The notes under the pieces were generated by a model. It did no database searches, was not told where the DNA came from, and was given only the letters and a program-made list of their open reading frames with translations. A program made the translations under genes and the position numbers. From positions 1-24,847 of IMG/VR virus record IMGVR_UViG_3300007276_000284: a DNA stretch of 24,847 bases, one strand, 5' to 3'. Numbering within the stretch: the first letter of the stretch is position 1; every line of letters starts with the position of its first letter. The stretch is from a virus. Of the stretch, positions 7,143-14,675 are shown one piece after another.

Positions 7143-10082
7143 TCGCAGGGGGGCGCCATCGTCGAAGAGCTCGCTCCCCGTACGTTCCATTTCGCCCCGG
7201 AGTTCCGCCATTCGCTTGAGCAGCGGGGCCAGTGACTCTTCCGACTGAGTACCATTGCTGAGAAGCCCCTGCATCCCACTCTCTAACGTGTCGAGCGATT
7301 GGTCCATCCCCCCCGTCAGGGCACCGAAGCGAGTGTCCCGCAGATGTGGTTGGCCTCTAGGAATGCGTAGGGCGTCTTCCCGAGCCTGACGGTATTGTTT
7401 CTCCAACGCCGCAATCTTATCATCCGTCACTTGGTAGATTGGATCAGCTTGTTGGGAGGCAATCCTCTGGTCATTGGCATTCGAGAGACGGGACTTATCC
7501 AGTGACTGTAACTGAGAGGCAAACTCAATTTGTTTATTCAGGAAGTCATTGTACGTCGTGAGATGTGTGACTTTACCAGCATCCGCCGACGTTGCAGTTC
7601 CGTTTGCAATGTTATTATTTAGTATTGCAATCTGCTCAAGGACCTTAACTTGATACGACTTCAATTCTACTGGATCATTGTTCAACCCAGTCGTCGTTGA
7701 AGCGTAATCAGCGGCTCCCAACAAAGCACTAGCAACATCAGCGACGGGAGTGATAATTTTTGGTGGTCCCCCGGTCATTGGTACCGAAGTTGTATCCCGG
7801 TTGGTGAAATTTGTTTGAGCAGTGCTGGCATTGATCTTAACAATATTGATCAGACCCGCGATTGAAGTACCCTCAATTCCCAAGGAGATAATGAACTTCC
7901 GGGAAAGGGCCCGACGCAGATTACCCAAGTTTGTAATCAGGCCGTTCACCGTCGAGGCTGTCGATGTGACGTCGTATCCCATCCCTACAAACTGAGACCG
8001 AACGTTTTCAATTTCAGCCTGTAGCTGAACCGAACCACTGGTGAGAGTGTCGGAGCGTTCACGCAACTCAGCAATCTTACCATTCACCACGGCGATCTGA
8101 TCGCTGTACTTCTCAGCCACCCCCGTCGCTCGCTCAAGCGTGGCAGCTTGGGTGTCCATGGTGGTATTGGCGAGGGCCGTCTCTCTCGAGAAAGCGGAGA
8201 AGGCAAGGGCCGCAACTCCAACTGCCGCTCCAATAGGTCCAAGGGCGATCCAGAAGGCTCGAGTACCCACCGCTGCGATAGCGGCGCTCGCTCCCACCCA
8301 GCGTAACCCTCCCGCCAGAGCGATCAAACCCGTGACTAGAGATGCAATACGGAACGCGCCCCAGGCGGCAACGAGTGTCGCCACACTAGTCACAACTACC
8401 CGCAACATGTTAGGGTAGGCTCGTAGCCTTTCCCCCACATCCCCCAGCATTTTTGCCATATCGCGCAAGAGCAGGATCATTGGCTCAAATCCTATGGACA
8501 TAACTGACCCTAGGACCGATCCCAGTCGTTTTCCTTGGTTACGGAAAGAGCGCATTTGTGTTTCGTTGGCCTTGATGGACGCAGTGGTTCCCCGAAACGC
8601 AGTTTCCAGATCGAGCATTTGATCTTTATTGGTCGAGAGAGCGTTGAAGGCCGCAGCCGCCCGAACTTCAAATGACCGAATGGCATCCCCGGCGGTGAAA
8701 CCAGCTTTTTCCAAGTTGTTCAGAACCCCGTACAGGCCCTTCGTCCGGATATTCACGTCCTCCATCGACAGACCCAGACGGTGCAGAGTGTTCTTGAACT
8801 CCCCAGAAGGCTTCTGCAGGGCGATCAGGATCTGCCGCATACCAGTACCAAGGGTGGAACCTGAACGGATGCCCGCGTTCGCCATAGCACCCATTGCAGC
8901 TGTCAGCTCTTCAAACTGGATACCGGATTGGGCCGCAATGTTACCGGAATACTGAAGGCCAAGGGTGAGCTTTTCGATGTTCAGCTTCGAGCTGTTCACT
9001 GCCTCGGTCATCACGTTTGCCACATCCCCCATCCGGGAGCTCTCCATATTGAAGACCCCCAGAGTGGAGGTCGCAATATCAACAGCCCGATCGAGATCAG
9101 TTCCTGTGGCCGTGGCCAGGAGGGAGACGGCCGCAACCGCGTCCTCAATCTGCTCCACCGACAGACCGGCCTGACCCAGTGTGACGGCGGCATTCGACAC
9201 TTCGACGGCGGTAAACTTGGTGGCCTCGGAAACGCCGATCAAGCTCTCTCGAAGGTCCTGCATACCAGTGTCAGTGGTGCGCGTGATGGCCTGCAGGTTG
9301 CGCAAACTTTCATCAAGATCGGCGGTGAAACTAAAGGTCGACACAGCCCCCGACTGAGCAGCACTCAAAGCCGCATAGTTGGCCATGAGCCCGGACTGAA
9401 CAGCAAAAAGGCTGGCGCCACCATCTCCGAAGAGACGTTCCATCGACATCTTCCGAGCACGGGCACCGGCTTGTGCATCCGTGAGTTTCTTTGCCTCACG
9501 TGCGGCCTGGGCTCGTTCTTTGGTTTCCTGTTTAAGGAGTTCGACCCGCTTTTCGAGAACGGTCACAATCCGTCGGGCGCTGCGTTCGGCAGAGGTATTC
9601 CCGTTCGCGGCTTCCAGCCCCAAGCGAATTCGGGCAGACTCCAGCTTGTTCTGGACCTGCGCTAGATCGTTTAACCTGTTGAGGGTTCGAGCCTGTGTCC
9701 GAAGATTAAGATTCAGCGCATCCTGAACCTTGAGCTTGTCCTGCGAGAATTTTAAACCCTGTCGGGATAGCCCCAAAAGAGTTTTATTCAACTCAATCAT
9801 CTGAGCTGTGCTGGTGGCTAACCGTTGGGTTTCTGCGACCCGTCGAGCATCCCGAAACCTTGACCCCTCGACGAAGGCTCCTGTGCCCCCCTTACCAATC
9901 TGAATCTCTCGTGCCTTCAAGGCCTTCAAGACTTCCGTGGTTTGTTTGAGGTCCTGCTTTAGCTCACTGGCCCGCTGCTGAGTTTTTTCTAACTCAGCCC
10001 GAAAGGTCTTGACGTCCGCAATGGACTCCCGACTCAGCCGAAGATCAATCCGAGGGGTTTTAGTGCCAGAAGTTCCGCTCAT
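7140..10082 (-). CDS. Tail tape measure protein, N-terminal 980 residues (TP901/PhageMin type)
   Basis: The protein measures tail length during assembly and is later released toward the cell envelope. Residues 1-220 are coiled-coil-rich (TQQRASELKQDLKQTTEVLK). The TP901-type core spans about 245-480, with EATKFTAVEVSNAAVTLGQA, LLATATGTDLDRAVDIATS and AAMGAMANAGIRSGSTLGTG. A hydrophobic block with several membrane-like segments lies at about 560-635. The N-terminus overlaps the chaperone frame as ATGA. The frame ends at a TAG (7142-7140) after SELFDDGAPLR and resumes in phase for 439 more residues, so the intact protein would be about 1420 residues. Around 7550-7860 the DNA is visibly AT-richer than its surroundings and encodes a Thr/Asn-rich linker. 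Confidence 0.9.
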   Translation of the reverse strand: MSGTSGTKTPRIDLRLSRESIADVKTFRAELEKTQQRASELKQDLKQTTEVLKALKAREIQIGKGGTGAFVEGSRFRDARRVAETQRLATSTAQMIELNKTLLGLSRQGLKFSQDKLKVQDALNLNLRTQARTLNRLNDLAQVQNKLESARIRLGLEAANGNTSAERSARRIVTVLEKRVELLKQETKERAQAAREAKKLTDAQAGARARKMSMERLFGDGGASLFAVQSGLMANYAALSAAQSGAVSTFSFTADLDESLRNLQAITRTTDTGMQDLRESLIGVSEATKFTAVEVSNAAVTLGQAGLSVEQIEDAVAAVSLLATATGTDLDRAVDIATSTLGVFNMESSRMGDVANVMTEAVNSSKLNIEKLTLGLQYSGNIAAQSGIQFEELTAAMGAMANAGIRSGSTLGTGMRQILIALQKPSGEFKNTLHRLGLSMEDVNIRTKGLYGVLNNLEKAGFTAGDAIRSFEVRAAAAFNALSTNKDQMLDLETAFRGTTASIKANETQMRSFRNQGKRLGSVLGSVMSIGFEPMILLLRDMAKMLGDVGERLRAYPNMLRVVVTSVATLVAAWGAFRIASLVTGLIALAGGLRWVGASAAIAAVGTRAFWIALGPIGAAVGVAALAFSAFSRETALANTTMDTQAATLERATGVAEKYSDQIAVVNGKIAELRERSDTLTSGSVQLQAEIENVRSQFVGMGYDVTSTASTVNGLITNLGNLRRALSRKFIISLGIEGTSIAGLINIVKINASTAQTNFTNRDTTSVPMTGGPPKIITPVADVASALLGAADYASTTTGLNNDPVELKSYQVKVLEQIAILNNNIANGTATSADAGKVTHLTTYNDFLNKQIEFASQLQSLDKSRLSNANDQRIASQQADPIYQVTDDKIAALEKQYRQAREDALRIPRGQPHLRDTRFGALTGGMDQSLDTLESGMQGLLSNGTQSEESLAPLLKRMAELRGEMERTGSELFDDGAPLR

Positions 10083-10480
10083 TTTTTCCCAAACACGCTG
10101 CTAAATTGCGCAATAGCCTCGTCTCGGGTTTTGGGGATATCCGCGTTACCGGTATCGGCCGATGGTCGCTTGTTATCGCTGAACAGGTCCCCCGCCACCT
10201 TGGCTAGGGTCTGGTACGATTGCACGATTCCGGCCTGCCTCTGACCCAAGTAAAGACGTATCCGCACTCTAAGGTCATTTTGGGTATATTGCCAGTATAC
10301 TTGTCGAATATCTGAGGGGACGCAGTCGAAAACCATAACGACTGCGTCCTGAAAAGTTAGCCCACCCCACCAGGTGAGGTAGGCATCAAGGCCTGAAACT
10401 TCTTCATTCGGCTGTCGACCAGTGTTTTCGCGTTCGTCAACGAGCTCAGAAAAAAATCGGCGACATGCGCCCCCGCCCAA
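10079..10480 (-). CDS. Tail assembly chaperone T extension, made as a GT fusion by -1 frameshift
   Basis: This frame lies in the -1 phase relative to the G-type gene and overlaps its 3' half. It has no convincing start of its own (first candidate TTG at 10480, no ribosome site). The zero-frame gene contains a T TTT TTT heptamer at 10456-10450, at the codons GAT TTT TTT. A -1 slip there gives 103 residues of G followed by SELVDERENTG and 123 residues of T in all, about 226 residues. This is the arrangement of lambda G/GT, where the fusion recruits the tape measure and tail tube protein. The T part contains AYLTWWGGLTFQDAVV and ends in an ATGA overlap with the tape measure start. Frameshifting is inferred, not shown. 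Confidence 0.8.
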   Translation of the reverse strand: MGGGACRRFFSELVDERENTGRQPNEEVSGLDAYLTWWGGLTFQDAVVMVFDCVPSDIRQVYWQYTQNDLRVRIRLYLGQRQAGIVQSYQTLAKVAGDLFSDNKRPSADTGNADIPKTRDEAIAQFSSVFGKK

Positions 10481-10758
10481 TCCAAGAGCTCCATCACGTC
10501 ATCCGTGGTCATATCGAGATTGAAGACGGACAGTTCTTCCACGATTTTGCCCTTGGCATCCCGGCCAGAAAGCAGGCTGACCAGCATTGCCTCACGCAGG
10601 TCGGGATCGTAGCTGATCTGAGCCACGTCATCGATGTCACCGACCCGACGGGCCAGTTCATTCAGCAGGCCGAAGGTCATCTTGATCTCGACCGGTTTTC
10701 CCCCGATCGTAATCTCCAACATATCCTCGACTTTAGCGATCTCTGTGGTCTTAGTCAT
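10357..10758 (-). CDS. G: Tail assembly chaperone G
   Basis: The 133-residue protein lies between the major tail and tape measure genes, the place of lambda gene G (140 residues). It begins MTKTTEIAKVEDMLEITIGG and is largely helical and acidic, including LLNELARRVGDIDDVAQIS (about residues 28-46), which is typical of siphovirus tail chaperones. These proteins coat the tape measure before tube polymerisation and are absent from the finished virion. The ATG at 10758 has AAGG six bases upstream. The gene lies just after a strong terminator, so it depends on read-through from the major tail transcript or on a promoter I cannot see. Confidence 0.8.
   Translation of the reverse strand: MTKTTEIAKVEDMLEITIGGKPVEIKMTFGLLNELARRVGDIDDVAQISYDPDLREAMLVSLLSGRDAKGKIVEELSVFNLDMTTDDVMELLDWAGAHVADFFLSSLTNAKTLVDSRMKKFQALMPTSPGGVG
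10450..10456 (-). other. Slippery heptamer T TTT TTT for -1 frameshifting
   Basis: Seven consecutive T residues on the minus strand lie in the zero frame as GAT TTT TTT CTG, the X XXY YYZ layout. The -1 frame is open from here through the T extension. A weak hairpin (CGTT/AACG, loop GACG) begins about 7 bases downstream; I give it little weight. Confidence 0.75.
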
Positions 10759-10778
10759 TTACTGCCTTTCCCTAAATT

Positions 10779-10813
10779 AAAAACCTCCCGACCGTAATAA
10801 AACGACCGGGAGG
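10779..10813 (-). terminator. Rho-independent terminator after the major tail protein gene
   Basis: On the minus strand an 11-bp stem (CCTCCCGGTCG pairing with CGGTCGGGAGG, two G-U pairs) with an 8-base AT loop is followed by TTTTTAATTT. It lies between the major tail stop (10837) and the G start (10758). Some transcription must pass it for the downstream tail genes, so it may act as an attenuator that favours the major tail protein. Confidence 0.88.
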
Positions 10814-10836
10814 GTTAATCAAGGTGCAGTTTTGAC

Positions 10837-11607
10837 TTACTTCGTGGTCAGCAGCTTCGCCTGCTCGCCTTCGAACTCCGCGTAGTGCGGATCGGTGGTG
10901 ATCTGGTCGAAGAAGGACCACTCGTACGGCAGGTTGTCGAAGCCTTCAGTCGTAAAGCCCAAGGAGAAACCGTTGGTGATACGGATCTTCGGGCAGAGGA
11001 TAACCATCTCAGTGCCGTCGGCGAGCGAGCCCACAACTTTTGCACTCAGGAACGGCTGTTCGGTCTTTGCGCCGATACCGATGACGTTCGACTTGCGCAC
11101 CGTAGCCCCGATTGGCAGGGCCTTGGGCAACGCCTGAGCAAAGTCCAGCTGGCCCACGCCAACCACTGTCAGCTTACGGACATGGATCTTGTCCCCGGTT
11201 CCATCTTGGATCAGGACATAGTCCCCCGCCACGAAGCCGGTTTCATCATCAACAGTAACGGTAGTGTCAGAAACACTGGCCGTTGCCGTCAGTGTCGTCG
11301 CCACGGTTTGCGCGGCCATTCCACTGCCTTCCAAGCCGAGGGAATACGCCAAGTTTTTCGAGGTATACTCAAACGCCTCCATCGACGCTTTGACAACGTT
11401 GCCGGTCATGACCGAGTAGACCACTTGATTTCGTACGCCCTGCGTCAGCTCCGTGTAGGCCGGTTCAGCAGTGGTGCGGAAGTTCTTCACCAGGCCGATG
11501 CTGTGATCTTCAGGGTTCAGGTCAAACAGATCGGTGGTGGCGCCCAACATGACGGTCGCGGTGCCGAGCATGAAGGTACTGGTTTGTGCTTCGCCGTTTC
11601 CGGACAT
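10837..11607 (-). CDS. Major tail (tube) protein
   Basis: Gene order (between the tail terminator and the G/GT chaperones) and sequence indicate the tail tube protein. It begins MSGNGEAQTSTFMLGTATVM, then shows GLVKNFRTTAEPAYTELTQG and MTGNVVKASMEAFEYTSKNL, the usual beta-rich tube pattern. The central part (about residues 100-160, VSDTTVTVDDETGFVAGDYV) looks like an inserted Ig-like or beta-barrel segment. The ATG at 11607 has GGAG nine bases upstream and gives 256 residues. Starts at 11622 (ATG) and 11673 (GTG) are possible but lack spaced ribosome sites. A candidate promoter upstream and a terminator directly downstream make this a nearly separate transcription unit. Confidence 0.85.
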   Translation of the reverse strand: MSGNGEAQTSTFMLGTATVMLGATTDLFDLNPEDHSIGLVKNFRTTAEPAYTELTQGVRNQVVYSVMTGNVVKASMEAFEYTSKNLAYSLGLEGSGMAAQTVATTLTATASVSDTTVTVDDETGFVAGDYVLIQDGTGDKIHVRKLTVVGVGQLDFAQALPKALPIGATVRKSNVIGIGAKTEQPFLSAKVVGSLADGTEMVILCPKIRITNGFSLGFTTEGFDNLPYEWSFFDQITTDPHYAEFEGEQAKLLTTK

Positions 11608-11680
11608 ATCAAAATTCTCCATTATGTGACTGGGTGTCAACTCCGAATATACTTTCAGAACCACAGTCGACACAAAGGTT

Positions 11681-11712
11681 TTTATAGGTTAATTGGGGTG
11701 TATCAAAGTCAA
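11681..11712 (-). promoter_or_regulatory. Candidate promoter for the major tail gene
   Basis: On the minus strand TTGACT (11712-11707) is followed, after 19 bases, by CTATAA (11687-11682), or after 20 by TATAAA. The spacing is longer than ideal. The -35 element overlaps the ribosome-site region of the divergent ribbon-helix-helix gene, so the two units could influence each other. Confidence 0.4.
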
Positions 11713-11725
11713 AGGAGAAATCGAC

Positions 11726-11926
11726 ATGTCAAATTCCCAAGATGACCTTCAAGCCTTTACGGTTCGACTGCCCCGGGGGCTGGTTGCCCAAATCACGGCC
11801 CGGGGTTTGGTGGAACGTCGAAAACGGAACAGTCAGATTCAGTATATGCTGGAACGTCAGATCGAAGACGCTGTGACGTCAGACCTGAAAGTTATTCAAT
11901 CGATGTCAGATTCGACAGAAGCCTGA
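11726..11926 (+). CDS. Arc-type ribbon-helix-helix DNA-binding protein
   Basis: The 66-residue protein has a single ribbon-helix-helix domain: the strand DLQAFTVRLPRGLVAQI (about residues 7-23), helix A to about LVERRKRNS, then helix B SQIQYMLERQIEDA. This matches Arc/MetJ-type repressors that bind operators as dimers of dimers. The ATG at 11726 follows AGGAG with 8 bases between; an upstream ATG at 11693 lacks such a site. It is the only plus-strand gene within the structural block, divergent from the major tail gene and overlapping the end of the tail-terminator gene by 35 bases. Target and regulated genes are unknown; the recurring TTGACTT motifs nearby are candidates. Confidence 0.85.
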   Translation: MSNSQDDLQAFTVRLPRGLVAQITARGLVERRKRNSQIQYMLERQIEDAVTSDLKVIQSMSDSTEA

Positions 11927-12344
11927 GTGCAACCGGTTGGATTGGTTGGGTCTTCGTTGGCAACGGAGATCCAACCCGCACCCCGTTCCCTACGAACAGC
12001 GCTCCAACTTCGTCCCCGGTATCCGCGTCGTAAACTGGGATACAACTGTTCGGTAAAACCCGGTCGAGTAGATGGTGCATCAGTTTCGTCATACGATCGA
12101 GGTTTTTGTCATGTGCAGTGGAAACTGCCAGCATGCACTGGACGGAGTAGAATTCCTCGATGTCCATATGAAGTTCTGACAATCCGATGAAATCCTGATC
12201 TTTTGGCCACTGGCTTTCGTCAGTGAAATCATCCAGATTGACAGCCACCAGTGTCTCCCCCTCGAGGGCCATAGCCTCCTTGAAATCGCTGCAGAAGCGT
12301 AACAGGGATGCCCGGATGTTCCGGAAATGATTGTAACCACTCAT
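11892..12344 (-). CDS. Probable tail terminator protein (lambda U position)
   Basis: The 150-residue product is placed between the gp10-like tail completion gene and the major tail gene, where lambda U lies. It starts MSGYNHFRNIRASLLRFCSD, a helix expected for this fold, and contains a middle strand-rich part (EEFYSVQCMLAVSTAHDKNL, about residues 63-82) and a helix DRMTKLMHHLLDRVLP, a pattern common in tail terminators (an amphipathic helix after a beta strand). Tail terminators cap the growing tube and join it to the head. I do not recognise the sequence beyond this. The ATG at 12344 has GAGG 7 bases upstream, inside the end of the preceding gene. Confidence 0.6.
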   Translation of the reverse strand: MSGYNHFRNIRASLLRFCSDFKEAMALEGETLVAVNLDDFTDESQWPKDQDFIGLSELHMDIEEFYSVQCMLAVSTAHDKNLDRMTKLMHHLLDRVLPNSCIPVYDADTGDEVGALFVGNGVRVGSPLPTKTQPIQPVALRLLSNLTSIE

Positions 12345-12346
12345 TT

Positions 12347-13039
12347 TTAGACCTCAATTCCAAATCGTTCTGACAGAGACAGTCTCAGGTTTGTTGTACC
12401 GTACCAGTCGAGGAACGGGCGGATAAGTGGGCGGGCAGGGTGATTGATTGTCTTACCCCGCATCTTGCCTCGACCGAATTCATTGACCCTTAGAGAGAGG
12501 GGAAACCACGTCATCACACTACGCATCGTCTTCCCTTGGATTTTGGGGAACATCTCGATCTGCATTGAAAAAACCAGCTGGGAAAACGCCACGCTGAACG
12601 GAGCAAACCCTTGTCTCCCGCTCCCTCGGCGATACTGAGGGCGTCCCCCTTTATCGATGAACACCTGGTCCGAGACACCTCGACCGCTCGAATTCAAGTT
12701 CACGTTGGGTTTACCAAAGTCGGTTAGCGGGTTACGGCCCAGAAGATTTTCTTTCAACTCTCCTGAGTATTCGTAAAAGGCATTTCGTCCAGCCTTTCTC
12801 GAAGAGTCCCGATAGCCAGGAGAGAGATTGGCCCACTCAGTACCAATTAGGGGGGAGGCTATTTCACCCCCCATACCCTCAGGTACTACCCAGTCAGAGT
12901 AGAACTCTGCAGTGTAATCTCGAAGAAACTTCGTCAACTCCCGACGAAAGCTCTCAGCAGATAGGCCGGCGGTGTTTATGACCGCTTCCACGAGGACTTC
13001 ATCCGCAAGTGAGAAGACGGCCTCGTTAGCCCTAACCAT
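12347..13039 (-). CDS. HK97 gp10-like tail completion / minor tail protein Z-type
   Basis: The 230-residue protein shows a long N-terminal helix (about residues 10-50, AESFRRELTKFLRDYTAEFY), then WANLSPGYRDSSRKAG. It closes with NEFGRGKMRGKTINHPARPL and IRPFLDWYG; the G-rich turn followed by PARP(L/F)IRP is the hallmark of HK97 gp10 and related virion morphogenesis proteins. These act at the head-tail interface before tail attachment. The start overlaps the previous stop as TAATG. The middle (about residues 95-165) is basic and Gly-rich (RPQYRRGSGRQGF) and longer than in compact gp10 proteins. Confidence 0.7.
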   Translation of the reverse strand: MVRANEAVFSLADEVLVEAVINTAGLSAESFRRELTKFLRDYTAEFYSDWVVPEGMGGEIASPLIGTEWANLSPGYRDSSRKAGRNAFYEYSGELKENLLGRNPLTDFGKPNVNLNSSGRGVSDQVFIDKGGRPQYRRGSGRQGFAPFSVAFSQLVFSMQIEMFPKIQGKTMRSVMTWFPLSLRVNEFGRGKMRGKTINHPARPLIRPFLDWYGTTNLRLSLSERFGIEV

Positions 13040-13557
13040 TACGCTGCTTCCACCATCAACAGCCCCAACACGTCAGCCACCCGGGTTACTCTCATCCCGT
13101 CGAGGTAATCCCCTAGCTGCACAGCCGCCGCGGTGAAAATCCTAGTTTTGGTCTGCGTGAAGTCCTCTTCCTCAATTCCCCTTTGGGGTTCGAGAGCCAC
13201 CGGGAGGCTTTCCGCCAGGATTACGAGTCCAGTGTCTCGATCCATCTTAGTGACTGGATCAACCTCTGTGCCTACCCGTTCCCACTTCACTTGTGTGTTC
13301 ACCTGAACGGCTAGGAAGAGTTTGACTTCCGTTAGAACGTGTTGACCACAAAGTAGATAGTCCACCCCGTAGGTAGTAACTTGGTCCCCGGCCGTGGCCA
13401 GTGCTGCTCGTCCTGTAGTCAGGGAGCGATGCGGAAGATTTTGCAGCTCCTTCCGAGGTCGTGGATACGAGTTTGGATCCCCGAACTCCCCCCGAAACTT
13501 GTGCCCTGCCGCAGTGCGGAAAGTGATAGCAAAGCAATCGCGAATTGGACGACGCAT
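13039..13557 (-). CDS. Head-tail joining protein candidate (unrecognised family)
   Basis: I do not recognise this 172-residue protein by sequence. It lies between the connector-like gene upstream and the gp10-like gene, where head-closure (stopper) proteins are found. It is predicted mainly beta (HVLTEVKLFLAVQVNTQVKW at about residues 80-99; VILAESLPVALEP) and ends YLDGMRVTRVADVLGLLMVE, compatible with the small beta-barrel of stopper proteins. The ATG at 13557 has AGGGGA 5 bases upstream and sits one base after the previous stop; an ATG seven codons earlier is less likely. The function is inferred from gene order only. Confidence 0.6.
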   Translation of the reverse strand: MRRPIRDCFAITFRTAAGHKFRGEFGDPNSYPRPRKELQNLPHRSLTTGRAALATAGDQVTTYGVDYLLCGQHVLTEVKLFLAVQVNTQVKWERVGTEVDPVTKMDRDTGLVILAESLPVALEPQRGIEEEDFTQTKTRIFTAAAVQLGDYLDGMRVTRVADVLGLLMVEAA

Positions 13558-13558
13558 A

Positions 13559-14266
13559 TTATTCCCCTGTAATGACATCCGTTGGGGCGGTCACCACAAA
13601 TGAGGGCCTGCCGGTGTCCACAGTTTCTTCCACCACGTCCAGTAAACTGGTAAGACGTTGACCCAGTCGGGTGCGGATCAAACCGATGTCGAACTCGTTC
13701 ATCCGCTCGAAGGCCGAGTTCTCGGATTTCAACTTGATCGCAGCTCGAAACTGCAAGCTGTTGACCAGTGCCAAGAGCGCCATCACGGCTATAGCCTGGT
13801 TGGCGGCGAGGGCTTTCTCGGTACCGTCTGTCATCGCGTCGGTGAAAGTCGCGCCCCGGTCAGCCGCCAGTTTGAAGTAGGCCCCTAAGAGGTCGATATC
13901 CGCATCTGGTAGTTCTGAGCGATCGAGGCCGATCTCCCGACGGGCATCCTCCGGTGTAACCGTCATCGGAATGAACGGGGTGAGCCGGTAGAACTTTTGT
14001 ACCTGATATTGGGCGCCGCCATAGAAAAAGGTCACCACCACAAAACGAACATCATGGGATTTTCCCACCTCGACCGCATTGTCGGAGGCGGGAATGGTCA
14101 ACGTCGTGGAGGTGGATGTGACGTCGAGCACCACGTCCAGAAGACCAGTGATCGCAACTCCGTCCGAATCCCGCACCGTCGCCAGTGCGCTTGAGGGGAT
14201 TACGAATTCCCCCTCGACCTCGTAGTTGATCAGAAACTGATAGTCTTCATCTGCGGTGCCCCACAT
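13559..14266 (-). CDS. Head-tail connector/adaptor-like protein
   Basis: The 235-residue protein appears to have two parts. Residues 1-100 are beta-rich (VEGEFVIPSSALATVRDSDG, then LDVTSTSTTLTIPASDN). Residues 103-235 begin MTVTPEDARREIGLDRSELP followed by DADIDLLGAYFKLAADRG and helices, which resembles gp6-type head-tail connectors that dock under the portal. The position after the capsid genes supports this. The ATG at 14266 is 7 bases past the previous stop, with AGGGG upstream. The connector assignment for the C-terminal half is moderately supported; the N-terminal domain is of unknown role. Confidence 0.6.
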   Translation of the reverse strand: MWGTADEDYQFLINYEVEGEFVIPSSALATVRDSDGVAITGLLDVVLDVTSTSTTLTIPASDNAVEVGKSHDVRFVVVTFFYGGAQYQVQKFYRLTPFIPMTVTPEDARREIGLDRSELPDADIDLLGAYFKLAADRGATFTDAMTDGTEKALAANQAIAVMALLALVNSLQFRAAIKLKSENSAFERMNEFDIGLIRTRLGQRLTSLLDVVEETVDTGRPSFVVTAPTDVITGE

Positions 14267-14272
14267 CGTTGA

Positions 14273-14629
14273 TTACCCCTTGTCCGCAGCTTTGGCGGGT
14301 GGTTTTGTCTGAGCCTTGGCTTTGGCTTTGGCTTCGGCCTTCGCCTTGGCTTCGGCTTCGGCTTCGGCCTTGGCTTCGGCATCGGCAAAGGTCGAGGTAA
14401 AGGCTGCGACAGCCAGATCTTCATTCCCAGCTTCAGCCAGGAAGGCCTTGAATTCGTCTGCGCCTGCAGAATCCGGCAAACCCGAGGCCAGTACTTTGAT
14501 CTGGCCTCTGCCCGTCCGCTCTTCGAAGAAGTATGACCACGTGACAAGCGACGGTTCCTGCTCGAGGGTGTCCCTTGAAACTGGGTCGATCAGCATGATG
14601 GGGGTCGTGGTTTTTGCGATGGTTTTCAT
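14273..14629 (-). CDS. Small phage protein with Ala/Lys/Glu-repeat C-terminus
   Basis: The chosen ATG at 14629 has AAGGA 6 bases upstream and gives 118 residues. A longer reading to 14686 would run through the terminator hairpin and is rejected. The N-terminal 78 residues (MKTIAKTTTPIMLIDPVSRD; FFEERTGRGQIKVLA) form a small globular unit. The tail from about residue 81 is a low-complexity helix of alternating Ala, Lys and Glu (AEAKAEAEAEAKAKAEAKAK). In DNA this is a run of imperfect GGCTTC/GGCCTT hexamers. Its place after the capsid gene recalls lambda FI, but I see no sequence match, so the function is unknown. Confidence 0.7.
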   Translation of the reverse strand: MKTIAKTTTPIMLIDPVSRDTLEQEPSLVTWSYFFEERTGRGQIKVLASGLPDSAGADEFKAFLAEAGNEDLAVAAFTSTFADAEAKAEAEAEAKAKAEAKAKAKAQTKPPAKAADKG

Positions 14630-14642
14630 GGGGGTTCCTTGG

Positions 14643-14675
14643 AAAAAGAAAGGCCCGCCCGGACGGGGCGGGCCT
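14643..14675 (-). terminator. Rho-independent terminator after the major capsid gene
   Basis: On the minus strand a perfect 10-bp stem (AGGCCCGCCC with GGGCGGGCCT, 5-base loop) is followed by TTCTTTTT. It lies 24 bases past the capsid stop codon and before the start of the next gene at 14629. It is a strong intrinsic terminator, probably leaky, since no promoter is evident before the downstream connector genes. Confidence 0.9.

Noticed and set aside
10885-11745. Plus-strand open frame of 286 codons opposite the major tail gene.
   Set aside because: It is a shadow of the major tail coding region and runs through the start of the ribbon-helix-helix gene; composition is low-information and no motif is seen.
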